Shown here: positions 26,089-34,280 of the stretch, piece after piece
How the letters are laid out: every line of letters begins with the position of its first letter
Numbering within the stretch: the stretch's first letter is position 1
From: an uncultured Halomonas sp.
Lineage (GTDB): Bacteria > Pseudomonadota > Gammaproteobacteria > Pseudomonadales > Halomonadaceae
Direction of reading: 5' to 3'
Length of the DNA stretch: 64,000 nt
NCBI RefSeq assembly: GCF_947493865.1
Contig: NZ_CANLTC010000018.1
Location: 1 to 64,000 of the forward strand
The notes under the pieces: generated by a model
Told to the model about the DNA's origin: nothing
The model's input: only the letters and a program-made list of their open reading frames with translations
Databases searched by the model: none
Program-made: the position numbers and the translations under genes

Positions 26089-26520
26089 ATGAGCATCAAG
26101 AAGCAAGGATCCGCCGAGTGGCAGGGTAGTTTGAAGCAGGGCAAGGGCACGGTATCCACCGAAAGCGGTGCCTTGAAACAGAACCCTTACGGTTTCAACA
26201 CGCGCTTCGAAGGAGAAGCAGGCACCAATCCTGAAGAGCTGATCGGGGCAGCGCATGCCAGCTGCTACTCCATGGCACTGTCGATGATTCTGGGCGAGGA
26301 CAACCTCGAGCCGGAAAGCATCAAGACCAGCGCCACCGTGACCCTGGAGCAGGATGACAGCGGATTTACCATCTCCGCGATCCATCTCGAGACCCGAGCG
26401 AAGATTCCCGGCGCGGATCAGTCCAAATTCGACGAGGCGGCCAACAAGGCGAAAGAGGGTTGCCCGGTGTCCAAGCTGTTCAATGCCAAGATTACCCTGG
26501 ATGCCACCCTGGAAAATTGA
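26089..26520 (+). CDS. osmC: OsmC-type organic hydroperoxide reductase
   Basis: 143 aa. The two redox Cys residues sit in AAHASCYSMALSM (about 63) and KEGCPVSKLF (about 124), the OsmC arrangement. It starts MSIKKQGSAEWQGSLKQGKGTVST as classical OsmC does. It detoxifies organic hydroperoxides in osmotic and oxidative stress, fitting a halophile. A ribosome site (AAAGGAG) precedes the ATG. Single gene; a hairpin follows. Confidence 0.92.
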   Translation: MSIKKQGSAEWQGSLKQGKGTVSTESGALKQNPYGFNTRFEGEAGTNPEELIGAAHASCYSMALSMILGEDNLEPESIKTSATVTLEQDDSGFTISAIHLETRAKIPGADQSKFDEAANKAKEGCPVSKLFNAKITLDATLEN

Positions 26521-26545
26521 TCCTGTCGATCATGCAGCCCGCGAT

Positions 26546-26562
26546 GCCGACCCAAGGTCGGC
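26546..26562 (+). terminator. Hairpin after osmC
   Basis: Seven-base arms GCCGACC and GGTCGGC around a three-base loop, then GTCGTCGTTTT. It is a modest terminator lying between the convergent osmC and amidotransferase genes. Confidence 0.5.
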
Positions 26563-26577
26563 GTCGTCGTTTTCGGC

Positions 26578-27270
26578 TCAGCTGCTAATGGTTTCGCGGC
26601 TTTCGGCATGATTGCCGGCAGCGTCAACCAGTCCCCGAATCAAGCGTTGCTGGGGGCGGTTGAAGATGAGAAATTCCGGGTGCCACTGTACGCCAATCAA
26701 AAAACGATGATCGCGGCTTTCGATTCCCTGTACCAGGCCATCCCGATCCTTGGCCACGATATCGATACCGCGGCCGGCGCGGTTGATCGCCTGATGATGC
26801 AGGCTATTCACCTGGCACCAACTGACCTCGAGAAGATCGTGAAGACGGCTGCCGACGGTGATGTCGACGGTCTTGCGGGGCAGTACCGTGCGGCGTTTCT
26901 TGATGTGCTCGTAGGAGGTGTAGATATCGCTGACCAGGGAGCCGCCAAGGTGCACGTTGATGATCTGGGCGCCCCGGCAGATCCCCAGCACCGGGCAGTC
27001 ATCGGGCAAGAATCGTTTCAACAGCGACAGCTCCAGGGTGTCGCGCTGAGGATCGACCCGCACGTCGAGCTGCACTTCGCCGCCATAGAGCTGGGCACCG
27101 ATGTCATCGCCACCGCCGATCACCAGTCCATCGAGATCGTCGGGAATGGGGCGCGAGGGAGACAGGCGCACCGGCTTGCCGCCGGCGCGCCAGACTGCCA
27201 GCCAGTCGCACCACCAGGCCAGCAGGCTTTTATGATCCGAGGTGGTAATGCCGATCCTTGGCCGTGTCAT
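26578..27270 (-). CDS. Class I glutamine amidotransferase (PuuD / peptidase C26 family)
   Basis: 230 aa. Catalytic triad elements: GICRGAQIINVHLGG (nucleophile Cys, about 97) and GVQWHPEF (His and Glu, near 202). The group includes gamma-glutamyl-GABA hydrolase PuuD, but no putrescine-pathway genes are nearby. I chose the ATG at 27270, where MTRPRIGITT starts the usual fold; it overlaps the upstream amidoligase stop by four bases. Coupling to an amidoligase suggests it removes or supplies the amide or gamma-glutamyl group that the partner handles. Confidence 0.85.
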   Translation of the reverse strand: MTRPRIGITTSDHKSLLAWWCDWLAVWRAGGKPVRLSPSRPIPDDLDGLVIGGGDDIGAQLYGGEVQLDVRVDPQRDTLELSLLKRFLPDDCPVLGICRGAQIINVHLGGSLVSDIYTSYEHIKKRRTVLPRKTVDITVGSRLHDLLEVSWCQVNSLHHQAINRAGRGIDIVAKDRDGLVQGIESRDHRFLIGVQWHPEFLIFNRPQQRLIRGLVDAAGNHAESRETISS

Positions 27271-28367
27271 GATGCTTTCATCCACTCCTTGAGCCGGTCC
27301 AGCCAGTGAGGCATGGAAGAGCGCTGGTAGTGGTCGATGTAGGCTGCGCTGCGTTTGCTCAGAAGCTCGGTATCCGCCGCCAGGCGTTCCACCTCGACCC
27401 AGCGATTCCATTCGCATACCGCACTCCAGTCCGGTTGGGATAGCTGCGCATTGGGCAGGCGATAATGAAAGGTGGGGCGGGGGCTGACCAGCTCATCAGC
27501 AAGCAGCGGATTGGGGTGCTCGGGACGCAGATAGGCGAACAATGGCAGCAGGTCGAGTTCTCGGTTGCGTGACGGATTGGCGACGAGATAGTCCTCGATC
27601 AATGTGTCCAGATCCGGGGCATAGGCGGCATCCAGTACCTTCAGCGCATACTCCCTGGTGAAGGGGTTGGCATGGGGCAGTATCTGCCGGGTAATGTCGA
27701 TATCGATCTCTTCACGCAGCCAGGCCGCCAGAATCATGTAGGCACGCAGGTGCGCCAGGAGGCTATCGGCCTCGAAGGAAGGCACCTCGGGATTGAGATG
27801 CAGGCCAAAGCCGTACAGCAGGCTGTCTCGGGTATCCCGAGCGCCTTCCTGACGCAGCGCATCGAACAGGGCGTCGAGTTCGTTTAGCGCAAGCCAGGGA
27901 ATGGGGGGGCACACGATTTCTGTCGGAACGATGCCCGCCACCGCATCACCCAGCAGCCGGCGCGAGCGCTGATGAATCTCCCGGCGCAGATGATGCCACT
28001 CACTATCCTCGAGGGTATTCTCTTCGAGCACCTGGTGATCCGGATGGACATACTTCGAATCCAGTTCGATGGTGAAATTGCCCCAGCGACTGTCGAGGAT
28101 CTTGAAGCGATGCGGATCGAGCTGCTCGAGAGTGCCGCCAAAATGCTCCTGCACCAGTTGCGCTGCTCTCAGTGGCGCAATGGCGGCAAACTCGATCTCG
28201 ACCCCGACACGACGTATATGCTCTTCGTCGCTACGTGGAACTGGCGGTGCTTCGGGATTCAAGTTGCGCTCCTCTGACCATCCTCCTGGCAACGGGTCAT
28301 CGCCTTCACGGCGAGGGTGAGTAGACCCTGAAATACCATCAAGAGATGTGCCGTTTAATGTTCTCAT
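27267..28367 (-). CDS. Putative amidoligase (glutamine-synthetase fold)
   Basis: 366 aa. After a variable N-terminus, residues 50-320 match the putative amidoligase family: RVGVEIEFAAI, WGNFTIELDSKYVHPD, SLLYGFGLHLNPEVPS and FTREYALKVLD. These enzymes are predicted to join amines to carboxylates using ATP; substrates are unknown. The start could lie further in, as the first 40 residues are poorly conserved in style. Its 5' end overlaps the antiporter by 29 bp and its 3' end the amidotransferase by four, so the three form one operon. Confidence 0.8.
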   Translation of the reverse strand: MRTLNGTSLDGISGSTHPRREGDDPLPGGWSEERNLNPEAPPVPRSDEEHIRRVGVEIEFAAIAPLRAAQLVQEHFGGTLEQLDPHRFKILDSRWGNFTIELDSKYVHPDHQVLEENTLEDSEWHHLRREIHQRSRRLLGDAVAGIVPTEIVCPPIPWLALNELDALFDALRQEGARDTRDSLLYGFGLHLNPEVPSFEADSLLAHLRAYMILAAWLREEIDIDITRQILPHANPFTREYALKVLDAAYAPDLDTLIEDYLVANPSRNRELDLLPLFAYLRPEHPNPLLADELVSPRPTFHYRLPNAQLSQPDWSAVCEWNRWVEVERLAADTELLSKRSAAYIDHYQRSSMPHWLDRLKEWMKAS

Positions 28368-29898
28368 CCTGCCTCACATGTTCTGCAAGACCCAAGCCTG
28401 CCTCGTGCATGGTCAGATAGGTCTGATCGGCGCCGGCAAGATGGATCGATTGCGCCTCGTCCTGATAAAGGCTATGCGCAACGATGGCCCCCGTAAAGCC
28501 ATGACTGCGCAATTGTTGCGTTGCAAAGATCTTGGATTGCGCATCCGGCAGGGTCAGGACCACCGCCTTGATGCCGTCGAACTTGAGCGCGTTCCAGAAA
28601 CTGATGTCCTCCCCGTCCGCATAGACGATATGTCGTCCTTCAGCGGTGTGGCTCTCGACGCGGCTGGGGTCGGCATCGATACCGATCACGGCGATGCCAT
28701 CTTCTCGCAGGCGATCGTAAGTCGCCGTGCCTGTGCGGCCCATGCCGATGACCAATACCTGGGCATCCCCGAGAGAGGCGGGCTGTTCGTCCGGGTGCCA
28801 GGTGCGGGTCTCGAAGCGCGTAAGCCAGGGTTCGATTTGACCGAACAGGGTGTGCGCCTTGCGCTGCAGGGGCGACACCACCAGAAACGACAGGGCGACC
28901 GCCATGGCAAGCCCCACCAGCGCATCGGGTACCAGGGCGGCGGCCACGATCAGCCCGAATTCACTGTAGCTGCTAAGGTTGACCGAGGCCTCGAAGGCGT
29001 TACGTGCCCTCAGGCGGAACAACAGGAGCAGGAAAAAGAACAGCACTGCCTTCAGAGGCAGCAAGACGACAAAGGCCAAGGCAAAGCCGAAGGATTGCCA
29101 GTCCGGCAATCCTGACATGCCGATCTCGAGAAAGAAGCCGACCAGGAACAGCTCCTTGAGTGCCCACAAGGATTTGCCGATTTCCTGGGCGCGGGGGTGC
29201 TGTGAGATCAGCGTTCCCAGCACCAGAGCGCCCACTTCACTAGATAGCCCCAGGGTCGTGAAGCCAGCGCCGCCAATGACCAGTGCTAGCACCAGTCCCA
29301 TCATCATCAGCAGTTCGTCGTGACCGCAGGCATCGATCAGGCGATGAAGTACCGGCCGCAGCAAGGGCAAGCCGAGCAGTAGAAGGGCCCAGGGCGAGGG
29401 CACCTGGCCGATGGAAAATACCAGCACGCCCAGGGCGATCAGATCTTGAATGACCAGAATGCCGATCGCCACCCGCCCGTGGAAGGAGCGTAGCTCCCGG
29501 CGCTCCTCGAGACTTTTGGCGGCGAGCACCGTACTGGAAAAGGCCAGGGCGATGGCCAGAATCAACGCCTTGGTCCAGTCGATATCCGCAATCCAGTGAA
29601 GACCCATCGCGAACACGCTCACTGTCACCACGAAGTGTGCAAGCCCCCCGCCGATGACTTCGGGCTGAACGAGGCTCTTGAGCTTGAGCTTGAGGCCGAC
29701 GCTGAACAGCAACAGCAGCACGCCCAGATGGGCCATGTAGTGGAGCACTTCTGGCGTCGAAGGCGGCAGCGCCACGAAGTCGCCGAGAGAGTTGATTGCA
29801 AAGCCCGCGCCGAGAAAGCCGATCAGGGGCGGCAGACCGAAACCGCGGGCAACCAAGCCCAATACCAGAGCAAAGGTAAGACAGACGACTTCCAGCAT
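28339..29898 (-). CDS. Monovalent cation:proton antiporter with RCK domain (YbaL/KefB-like)
   Basis: 519 aa. Residues 1-350 form a Na+/H+-exchanger (CPA2) domain with about twelve helices; residues 375-495 form a TrkA-N/RCK domain with VLVIGMGRTGTATYDRL, the nucleotide-binding GxGxxG. It should exchange K+ or Na+ for H+ at the inner membrane, gated by nucleotide. It is the first gene of the operon with the amidoligase and amidotransferase; perhaps the ligase product or a glutathione-like compound gates it, which is speculation. Confidence 0.85.
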   Translation of the reverse strand: MLEVVCLTFALVLGLVARGFGLPPLIGFLGAGFAINSLGDFVALPPSTPEVLHYMAHLGVLLLLFSVGLKLKLKSLVQPEVIGGGLAHFVVTVSVFAMGLHWIADIDWTKALILAIALAFSSTVLAAKSLEERRELRSFHGRVAIGILVIQDLIALGVLVFSIGQVPSPWALLLLGLPLLRPVLHRLIDACGHDELLMMMGLVLALVIGGAGFTTLGLSSEVGALVLGTLISQHPRAQEIGKSLWALKELFLVGFFLEIGMSGLPDWQSFGFALAFVVLLPLKAVLFFFLLLLFRLRARNAFEASVNLSSYSEFGLIVAAALVPDALVGLAMAVALSFLVVSPLQRKAHTLFGQIEPWLTRFETRTWHPDEQPASLGDAQVLVIGMGRTGTATYDRLREDGIAVIGIDADPSRVESHTAEGRHIVYADGEDISFWNALKFDGIKAVVLTLPDAQSKIFATQQLRSHGFTGAIVAHSLYQDEAQSIHLAGADQTYLTMHEAGLGLAEHVRQDENIKRHIS

Positions 29899-30069
29899 CA
29901 GATCGAACTCCAGAAATTTCGCAGCAATTCCGCCAAGGCATGGGGCTGGAAAAGAACAGGCAAAGAAAACATTCTACGAAGGCGTTGTTTTTACTTTATT
30001 ACAAAGTAGGTTGCCAGCCTTGAGATAGGTCAATCTCATCTTTACCAGGCTGAATATAAGCATGTTGTC

Positions 30070-30338
30070 TAGGGCCTGTTGAGGTTTCATTCACGGCCGC
30101 GCTGGCGCCAGTTTTTATTCGGGGCAAGGCAGGAGGAGAGAAATTTGGTTATTCCAAATGAACGACGACTAACGCAGCAGCGGATAAAAACTGGCCCAGC
30201 CCTTCGGGTTGCGCAGCAAAAAGCGCCATTCTGCGTTGCGAAACGTGAAAAGGGAATAACCCTTCCCTGCGCTTCGCGCCTTGTCTGACACTTTTTGATG
30301 CAGCAACGCGGTTCGCGATGAAACGTCAACAGGCCCTA
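30070..30338 (+). mobile_element. MITE-like element B, copy 2 (269 bp)
   Basis: Same orientation and length as copy 1, differing in a few bases; one is in the left inverted repeat (TTGAGG for TTGACG). TA on both sides. It lies between the antiporter operon and the creatininase-family gene, 83 bp before the latter's start codon. The rest of the 29899-30421 gap is short AT-rich flank plus a small hairpin (GACGCC with GGCGTC) before the creatininase gene. Confidence 0.85.
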
Positions 30339-30421
30339 ATATTCAGATGGGCATGCAGACAAAGAAGACGCCACTTCGGGGTATGATACCGGGCGTCGTT
30401 CATTCCCTGACAGGAGCCATC

Positions 30422-31258
30422 ATGTCGGACCCAGCGAAGCTTTCCCGCGATTGGCAAGAGCTGAGCTCGCCGGAACTCGAGCAAGCCCTCCGCCCGGACA
30501 GCGTAGCGGTATTGCCCTTGGCCGCGATCGAGCAGCACGGCGCACACCTGCCGCTCTCCACGGACCTGGATATTGGCCTGGGGCTTCTACAGGCTGCCAT
30601 GGGAAAGCTGCCTGACGCTTTTCCTTTGCTTGCATTGCCGGCCTTGGCGGTAGGCGCAAGCCAGGAGCACGCAAGCTACCCCGGTACGCTGAGTTTGCCC
30701 CCGGAGACCGCCATTGCCGTAATCGAGGCCTATGGCGATTCCATCGCTCGGGCCGGTGTTCGCCGCCTGGTGCTGCTCAACAGTCATGGCGGCAACAAGG
30801 CGGTGGCGGACATTGCCGCCCTCAACCTGCGCAAGCGCTGGGGGATGCTGGTGGTCAAGGCGCATTACATGCGTTTTTCGCTACCGTCAGAAGCGCTCCC
30901 TCTGGAGGAGTTGCGACATGGCCTGCATGGAGGAGCACTCGAAACCGCGATGATGCTTCATCTGGCGCCGCACAAGGTGCGCCGGGAACATGTCGATCAT
31001 CCTCCTTCCCGGGGTGAAGCAATGGCGGCTCGGGGAAATCGGCTGGGGCCGGAGGGAGAGGCAGCGTTTGCCTGGCTGGCGGAGGATCTGCACCCGGGTG
31101 GGGTGGTAGGCAATGCCCGACTCGCCGATGCCGAACTCGGCGCCCGGCTGGTCGAGCATTATGCCGTGCATCTGGCCGCGCTTTTCGAGGAAACGCGCGT
31201 CATGGATATCGCGGATTTTCACTTGGCTCACTCTCATTTACCCCCGAGCCGCTCATAG
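30422..31258 (+). CDS. Creatininase family amidohydrolase
   Basis: 278 aa. Metal-binding motifs: LPLAAIEQHGAHLPLSTDLDIG (Glu, His, Asp, about 34-55), LNSHGGNKAVADIAAL and HGGALETAMML. The family includes creatininase, the mycofactocin peptidase MftE and the archaeal formamide hydrolase ArfB of flavin/F420 synthesis. It sits beside a GTP cyclohydrolase II and a RibD-type reductase, which makes an ArfB-like deformylase or amide hydrolase role attractive. The ATG at 30422 has CAGGAG upstream. Its 3' end overlaps ribA by 25 bp, convergent. Confidence 0.85.
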   Translation: MSDPAKLSRDWQELSSPELEQALRPDSVAVLPLAAIEQHGAHLPLSTDLDIGLGLLQAAMGKLPDAFPLLALPALAVGASQEHASYPGTLSLPPETAIAVIEAYGDSIARAGVRRLVLLNSHGGNKAVADIAALNLRKRWGMLVVKAHYMRFSLPSEALPLEELRHGLHGGALETAMMLHLAPHKVRREHVDHPPSRGEAMAARGNRLGPEGEAAFAWLAEDLHPGGVVGNARLADAELGARLVEHYAVHLAALFEETRVMDIADFHLAHSHLPPSRS

Positions 31259-32349
31259 TTTTCCAGCACCCCATCGAGCATATGGCCGGCACGCGTGGCC
31301 TTGGCATTCAGATAGCGATAGTTCTGTTCCGTCAGGCGCCCGTAAAGTGCCTGGCGCTCGGTAACGTCGATGCCACCCTCAGTCAACGCCGCGATCTTGA
31401 TGGGGTTGTTGGTCAGGAGTTGCACCTGACGGATATCCAGGGCCGCCAGCATATCCACCGCCACGCTGTAGCGGCGTTCGTCCTCGCCAAACCCCAGGTG
31501 CTGATCCGCGTCCAGGGTATCGAGCCCCACATCCTGCATGGCATAGGCGCGCAGCTTGTTGGCAAGGCCAATGCCGCGTCCTTCCTGGGCCAGATAGAGC
31601 AATACGCCGCCGCCCATGTCATTGATATCCGCAACCGCGTTGCGTAGCTGTTCGCCGCAGTCGCAGCGCAGGCTGGCAAACAGATCGCCTGTCAAGCAGG
31701 CAGAGTGCATGCGCAGGGGAACGGCCTCCTGCCAGGCGAGGGGGTCGCCGATGACGATGGCAACGTGCTCCCGCAGGCCATCCGGTTCGCGGAACAGGAT
31801 GAAACGACTCTCTATGGCTTCCGCCAGCGGCACCTGTGCTTCACTGACGCGCTTGAGCAACCCGTTGGCCGCCTCGAAACAGCGCTCGGCATCCGCAGCC
31901 GCCACCGCCAGCAAATCTCCATGGGCGATCAATGCCTCGACGCTTTCGCGAGATTCCCTGGCCACCCGAGCGGTAAGCGCCGCCGGTATCAATAGCGCTC
32001 GTCGCATCAACGTCAGCGCCGCATGATCGGCACGACTGGCCGCCACGATGTGCTGTGAAACCCTTTCCGGATCGACGCCGAAGGCGAGTTCGTTGAGCCG
32101 TTCGGTTTCAAGCATTGCCGCGGACAACGGCAAACGGGCGGTTTCATGCTCGATCGATTTGCCCAGCAGCGCCAGGCGATGGCGGCTCAGTACCAGCCCC
32201 GGGGCTTCTCCCGCGGTGGCGACGAGGTGTTCCAGAACGCCGTCGTCGAGACTCTCGATGGGTTGGACAAGAACATCCTGTTCATCGTCGCGCAACAGCA
32301 CCGGGAGTCCGCGGCGGATATCGAAAATGGCTCGTTCAACCTGATGCAT
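31234..32349 (-). CDS. ribA: GTP cyclohydrolase II with degenerate RibB-like N-terminal domain
   Basis: 371 aa. The C-terminal half (about 170-371) is GTP cyclohydrolase II: zinc Cys residues in ACLTGDLFASLRCDCGEQL, then LYLAQEGRGIGLANKLRAY. It opens GTP to a diaminopyrimidine. The N-terminal half is RibB-sized, but its start (FDIRRGLPVLLRDDEQDVL) lacks the EGD acid residues of DHBP synthase, so that activity is unlikely. I chose the ATG at 32349 because AAGGAG lies upstream. The adjacent pterin-type genes suggest a copy dedicated to this cluster rather than housekeeping riboflavin synthesis. Confidence 0.87.
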   Translation of the reverse strand: MHQVERAIFDIRRGLPVLLRDDEQDVLVQPIESLDDGVLEHLVATAGEAPGLVLSRHRLALLGKSIEHETARLPLSAAMLETERLNELAFGVDPERVSQHIVAASRADHAALTLMRRALLIPAALTARVARESRESVEALIAHGDLLAVAAADAERCFEAANGLLKRVSEAQVPLAEAIESRFILFREPDGLREHVAIVIGDPLAWQEAVPLRMHSACLTGDLFASLRCDCGEQLRNAVADINDMGGGVLLYLAQEGRGIGLANKLRAYAMQDVGLDTLDADQHLGFGEDERRYSVAVDMLAALDIRQVQLLTNNPIKIAALTEGGIDVTERQALYGRLTEQNYRYLNAKATRAGHMLDGVLENYERLGGK

Positions 32350-32420
32350 GACATCTCCTTGTTTTGCTAGGTTGTGCTGGCGCATGGGGCTAAGCATGAT
32401 AGTCGTTCATCCCCGTTCAC

Positions 32421-33293
32421 ATGATAAGCGAGAGCAGCGTGATGATCGTTCCCAGCCTCGATGTTGACGCAGTCTGGCAGTTGATATGTCGTGCCCGGCA
32501 TCATGACTGGTCATTTTCCGGGCCTTTCATTGACGAGCGGCTGGGGGTACACGTCGTCAGGGGTGGTGACTGGTCGTGCGAAACAAGCGTCACCGATGAG
32601 GGGCGCCGCCTGTTCGATAACCTGTTGCCGTTGATAGCACGCACAGGGCCCCTGGCGATCGCTCAGCTCGGTCAGAGCCTGGACGGTCGAATCGCCACGG
32701 TGACCGGGGCGTCTCATTACATCAACGGGCTTGAAAGTCGCATTCACCTGCATCGCCTGCGTGCGTTGATGGATGCGGTTCTGGTTGGCGCCGGCACCGT
32801 CGAGGCGGACGATCCCCAGCTCAACGTTCGCCACGTCTCGGGACAGCATCCGGTGCGGGTGGTGCTCGATCCGCGAGGACGGCTCGACAGCGCTTGTCAT
32901 GTCTTTCAATCCAATGATGCCCCGACACTGCATCTGGTCGGGGAAGGCGCCGCCGTGACAGGAGACGTTGGCAGCCACGTGGAGCGCATCATGCTGCCCC
33001 AGAAGGCACAGGGATTCGATCCGCGCAGCGTGCTTGAAACATTGCACGGGCGTGGACTCGAGCGCGTATTGATCGAAGGCGGCGGCGTGACCATCTCGCG
33101 CTTTCTCGAGGCCGGCGTGCTGCACCGGCTGCACATGCTGATCGCACCGCTGCTGATCGGCTCCGGACGCCCCGGTCTCGATCTGACGCCGATCACGACC
33201 CTCGATCAGGCGCTGCGGCCCCGGTGTAGAACCTTTCCTTGTGGTGAGGACACGCTGTTCGACCTGCTGCTCGCCCCCAGCGAGACGCCGTGA
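32421..33293 (+). CDS. RibD C-terminal-type reductase
   Basis: 290 aa. Residues 75-285 form the RibD_C/dihydrofolate-reductase-like fold: AIAQLGQSLDGRIATVTG, LMDAVLVGAGTVEADDPQLNVR, RVVLDPRGRLDS and VLIEGGGVTISRFLEAG. No deaminase domain is present. It should use NADPH to reduce a ribosylamino-pyrimidine or related ketone. Divergent from ribA with a 71-bp shared promoter zone. Start uncertain: ATG 32421 or ATG 32442; neither has a strong ribosome site. Its 3' 780 bp overlaps a long antisense extension of the next gene. Confidence 0.82.
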   Translation: MISESSVMIVPSLDVDAVWQLICRARHHDWSFSGPFIDERLGVHVVRGGDWSCETSVTDEGRRLFDNLLPLIARTGPLAIAQLGQSLDGRIATVTGASHYINGLESRIHLHRLRALMDAVLVGAGTVEADDPQLNVRHVSGQHPVRVVLDPRGRLDSACHVFQSNDAPTLHLVGEGAAVTGDVGSHVERIMLPQKAQGFDPRSVLETLHGRGLERVLIEGGGVTISRFLEAGVLHRLHMLIAPLLIGSGRPGLDLTPITTLDQALRPRCRTFPCGEDTLFDLLLAPSETP

Positions 33294-34280
33294 ACGGCGG
33301 CACACGAGGAACAATGCACCGGGCAGGCTCGATACCAGCACCAGCACGCCATAGGCCACGGATATTGCCACGCCCTGCGCCGGTGCCAGGCCGACCCCCG
33401 CCCATATCAGAGCCGCCGCGCCTTCGCGTAATCCCCAGCCAGCCACGGAGAGCGGAATGCTCATGGCCAGCAATATCGGTGGAATCAGCGCCAATAGCGT
33501 GGCTAGAGGTAACTCGCTGCCAATGGCCCGGGCCGCGCAGACGAACACCGCCACATAGCTGCACACCACAAGCGTCGAGCCCGATAGCTGCCGTGGCCAT
33601 GCCCGCGGGCTCAGCAGCGTGCGATGCAGATCGTGTCCAAGCCCGTTGAAAAGCCGAAAAAACCGCCCTTTATCGCGTGTCTTGAACGGGCGCATGGGCT
33701 TGTGCGGAGTGCGCTTCAGCAGTAGTCCAACGGCTAGAAACAGGACGAGCGCCGACAGTAAGAAGGCGCCCCCAAGCCAGGCACCAGCGGATAATGGCTG
33801 ATCGGCGCCGCTATTCAATAGTGAATTCGAGAATGCATCCAAAGGCTGGTGCCAGATCGGCGCAAGCAGTGTCGCCCCGGCCATGACCGCGAGCACCAGT
33901 TGCCCGGAGGTGCGCTCGATGATCACTGCCCGTAGCGCCGCCGCCCGTTGGCCGCTGGCCCGAGCATGGCGCCAGGCGCGGGCGGCATCCCCCATGACGC
34001 CGCCGGGAAGTACCTGGTTGAGAAAGGTCGCCAGATAGTAGTCACCCAGGGCCGCTCGCCAGGGCAGGCGAATATCCAGCAGGCGGGCGGTGAGACGCCA
34101 GCGCCAGGCGGAGATTGCCACCTGCGGCAGGGTCAATGTCAGCCCCAGCACGACCCAGTAGAGCGATAGCCCCCGAATTTCCGCAATGATGGCGGATGTA
34201 TCCAGCCATAGTGCGAGTACGCCCAGCAACGCAAGGCTTGCCAACAGGCGAAGCCATAGATGGGCGCGGGGCAATCTCAT
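32511..34280 (-). CDS. UPF0104 / lysylphosphatidylglycerol synthase-type membrane protein with anomalous C-terminal extension
   Basis: The first ~330 residues (34280 down to about 33290) are a complete UPF0104-type integral membrane protein with about eight helices and family stretches such as FLNQVLPGGVMGDAARAWR and IPLSVAGWGLREGAAALIW. The expected end is near LFLVCRRSRR. No stop follows; the frame runs on for about 260 hydrophilic residues antisense to the RibD-type gene. The true product may be the full 589 residues or may end early by an unseen frameshift. Proteins of this group are proposed lipid or glycolipid handling factors. The start overlaps the methyltransferase by four bases. Confidence 0.7.
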   Translation of the reverse strand: MRLPRAHLWLRLLASLALLGVLALWLDTSAIIAEIRGLSLYWVVLGLTLTLPQVAISAWRWRLTARLLDIRLPWRAALGDYYLATFLNQVLPGGVMGDAARAWRHARASGQRAAALRAVIIERTSGQLVLAVMAGATLLAPIWHQPLDAFSNSLLNSGADQPLSAGAWLGGAFLLSALVLFLAVGLLLKRTPHKPMRPFKTRDKGRFFRLFNGLGHDLHRTLLSPRAWPRQLSGSTLVVCSYVAVFVCAARAIGSELPLATLLALIPPILLAMSIPLSVAGWGLREGAAALIWAGVGLAPAQGVAISVAYGVLVLVSSLPGALFLVCRRSRRLAGGEQQVEQRVLTTRKGSTPGPQRLIEGRDRRQIETGASGADQQRCDQHVQPVQHAGLEKARDGHAAAFDQYALESTPVQCFKHAARIESLCLLGQHDALHVAANVSCHGGAFPDQMQCRGIIGLKDMTSAVEPSSRIEHHPHRMLSRDVANVELGIVRLDGAGANQNRIHQRTQAMQVNATFKPVDVMRRPGHRGDSTVQALTELSDRQGPCACYQRQQVIEQAAPLIGDACFARPVTTPDDVYPQPLVNERPGK

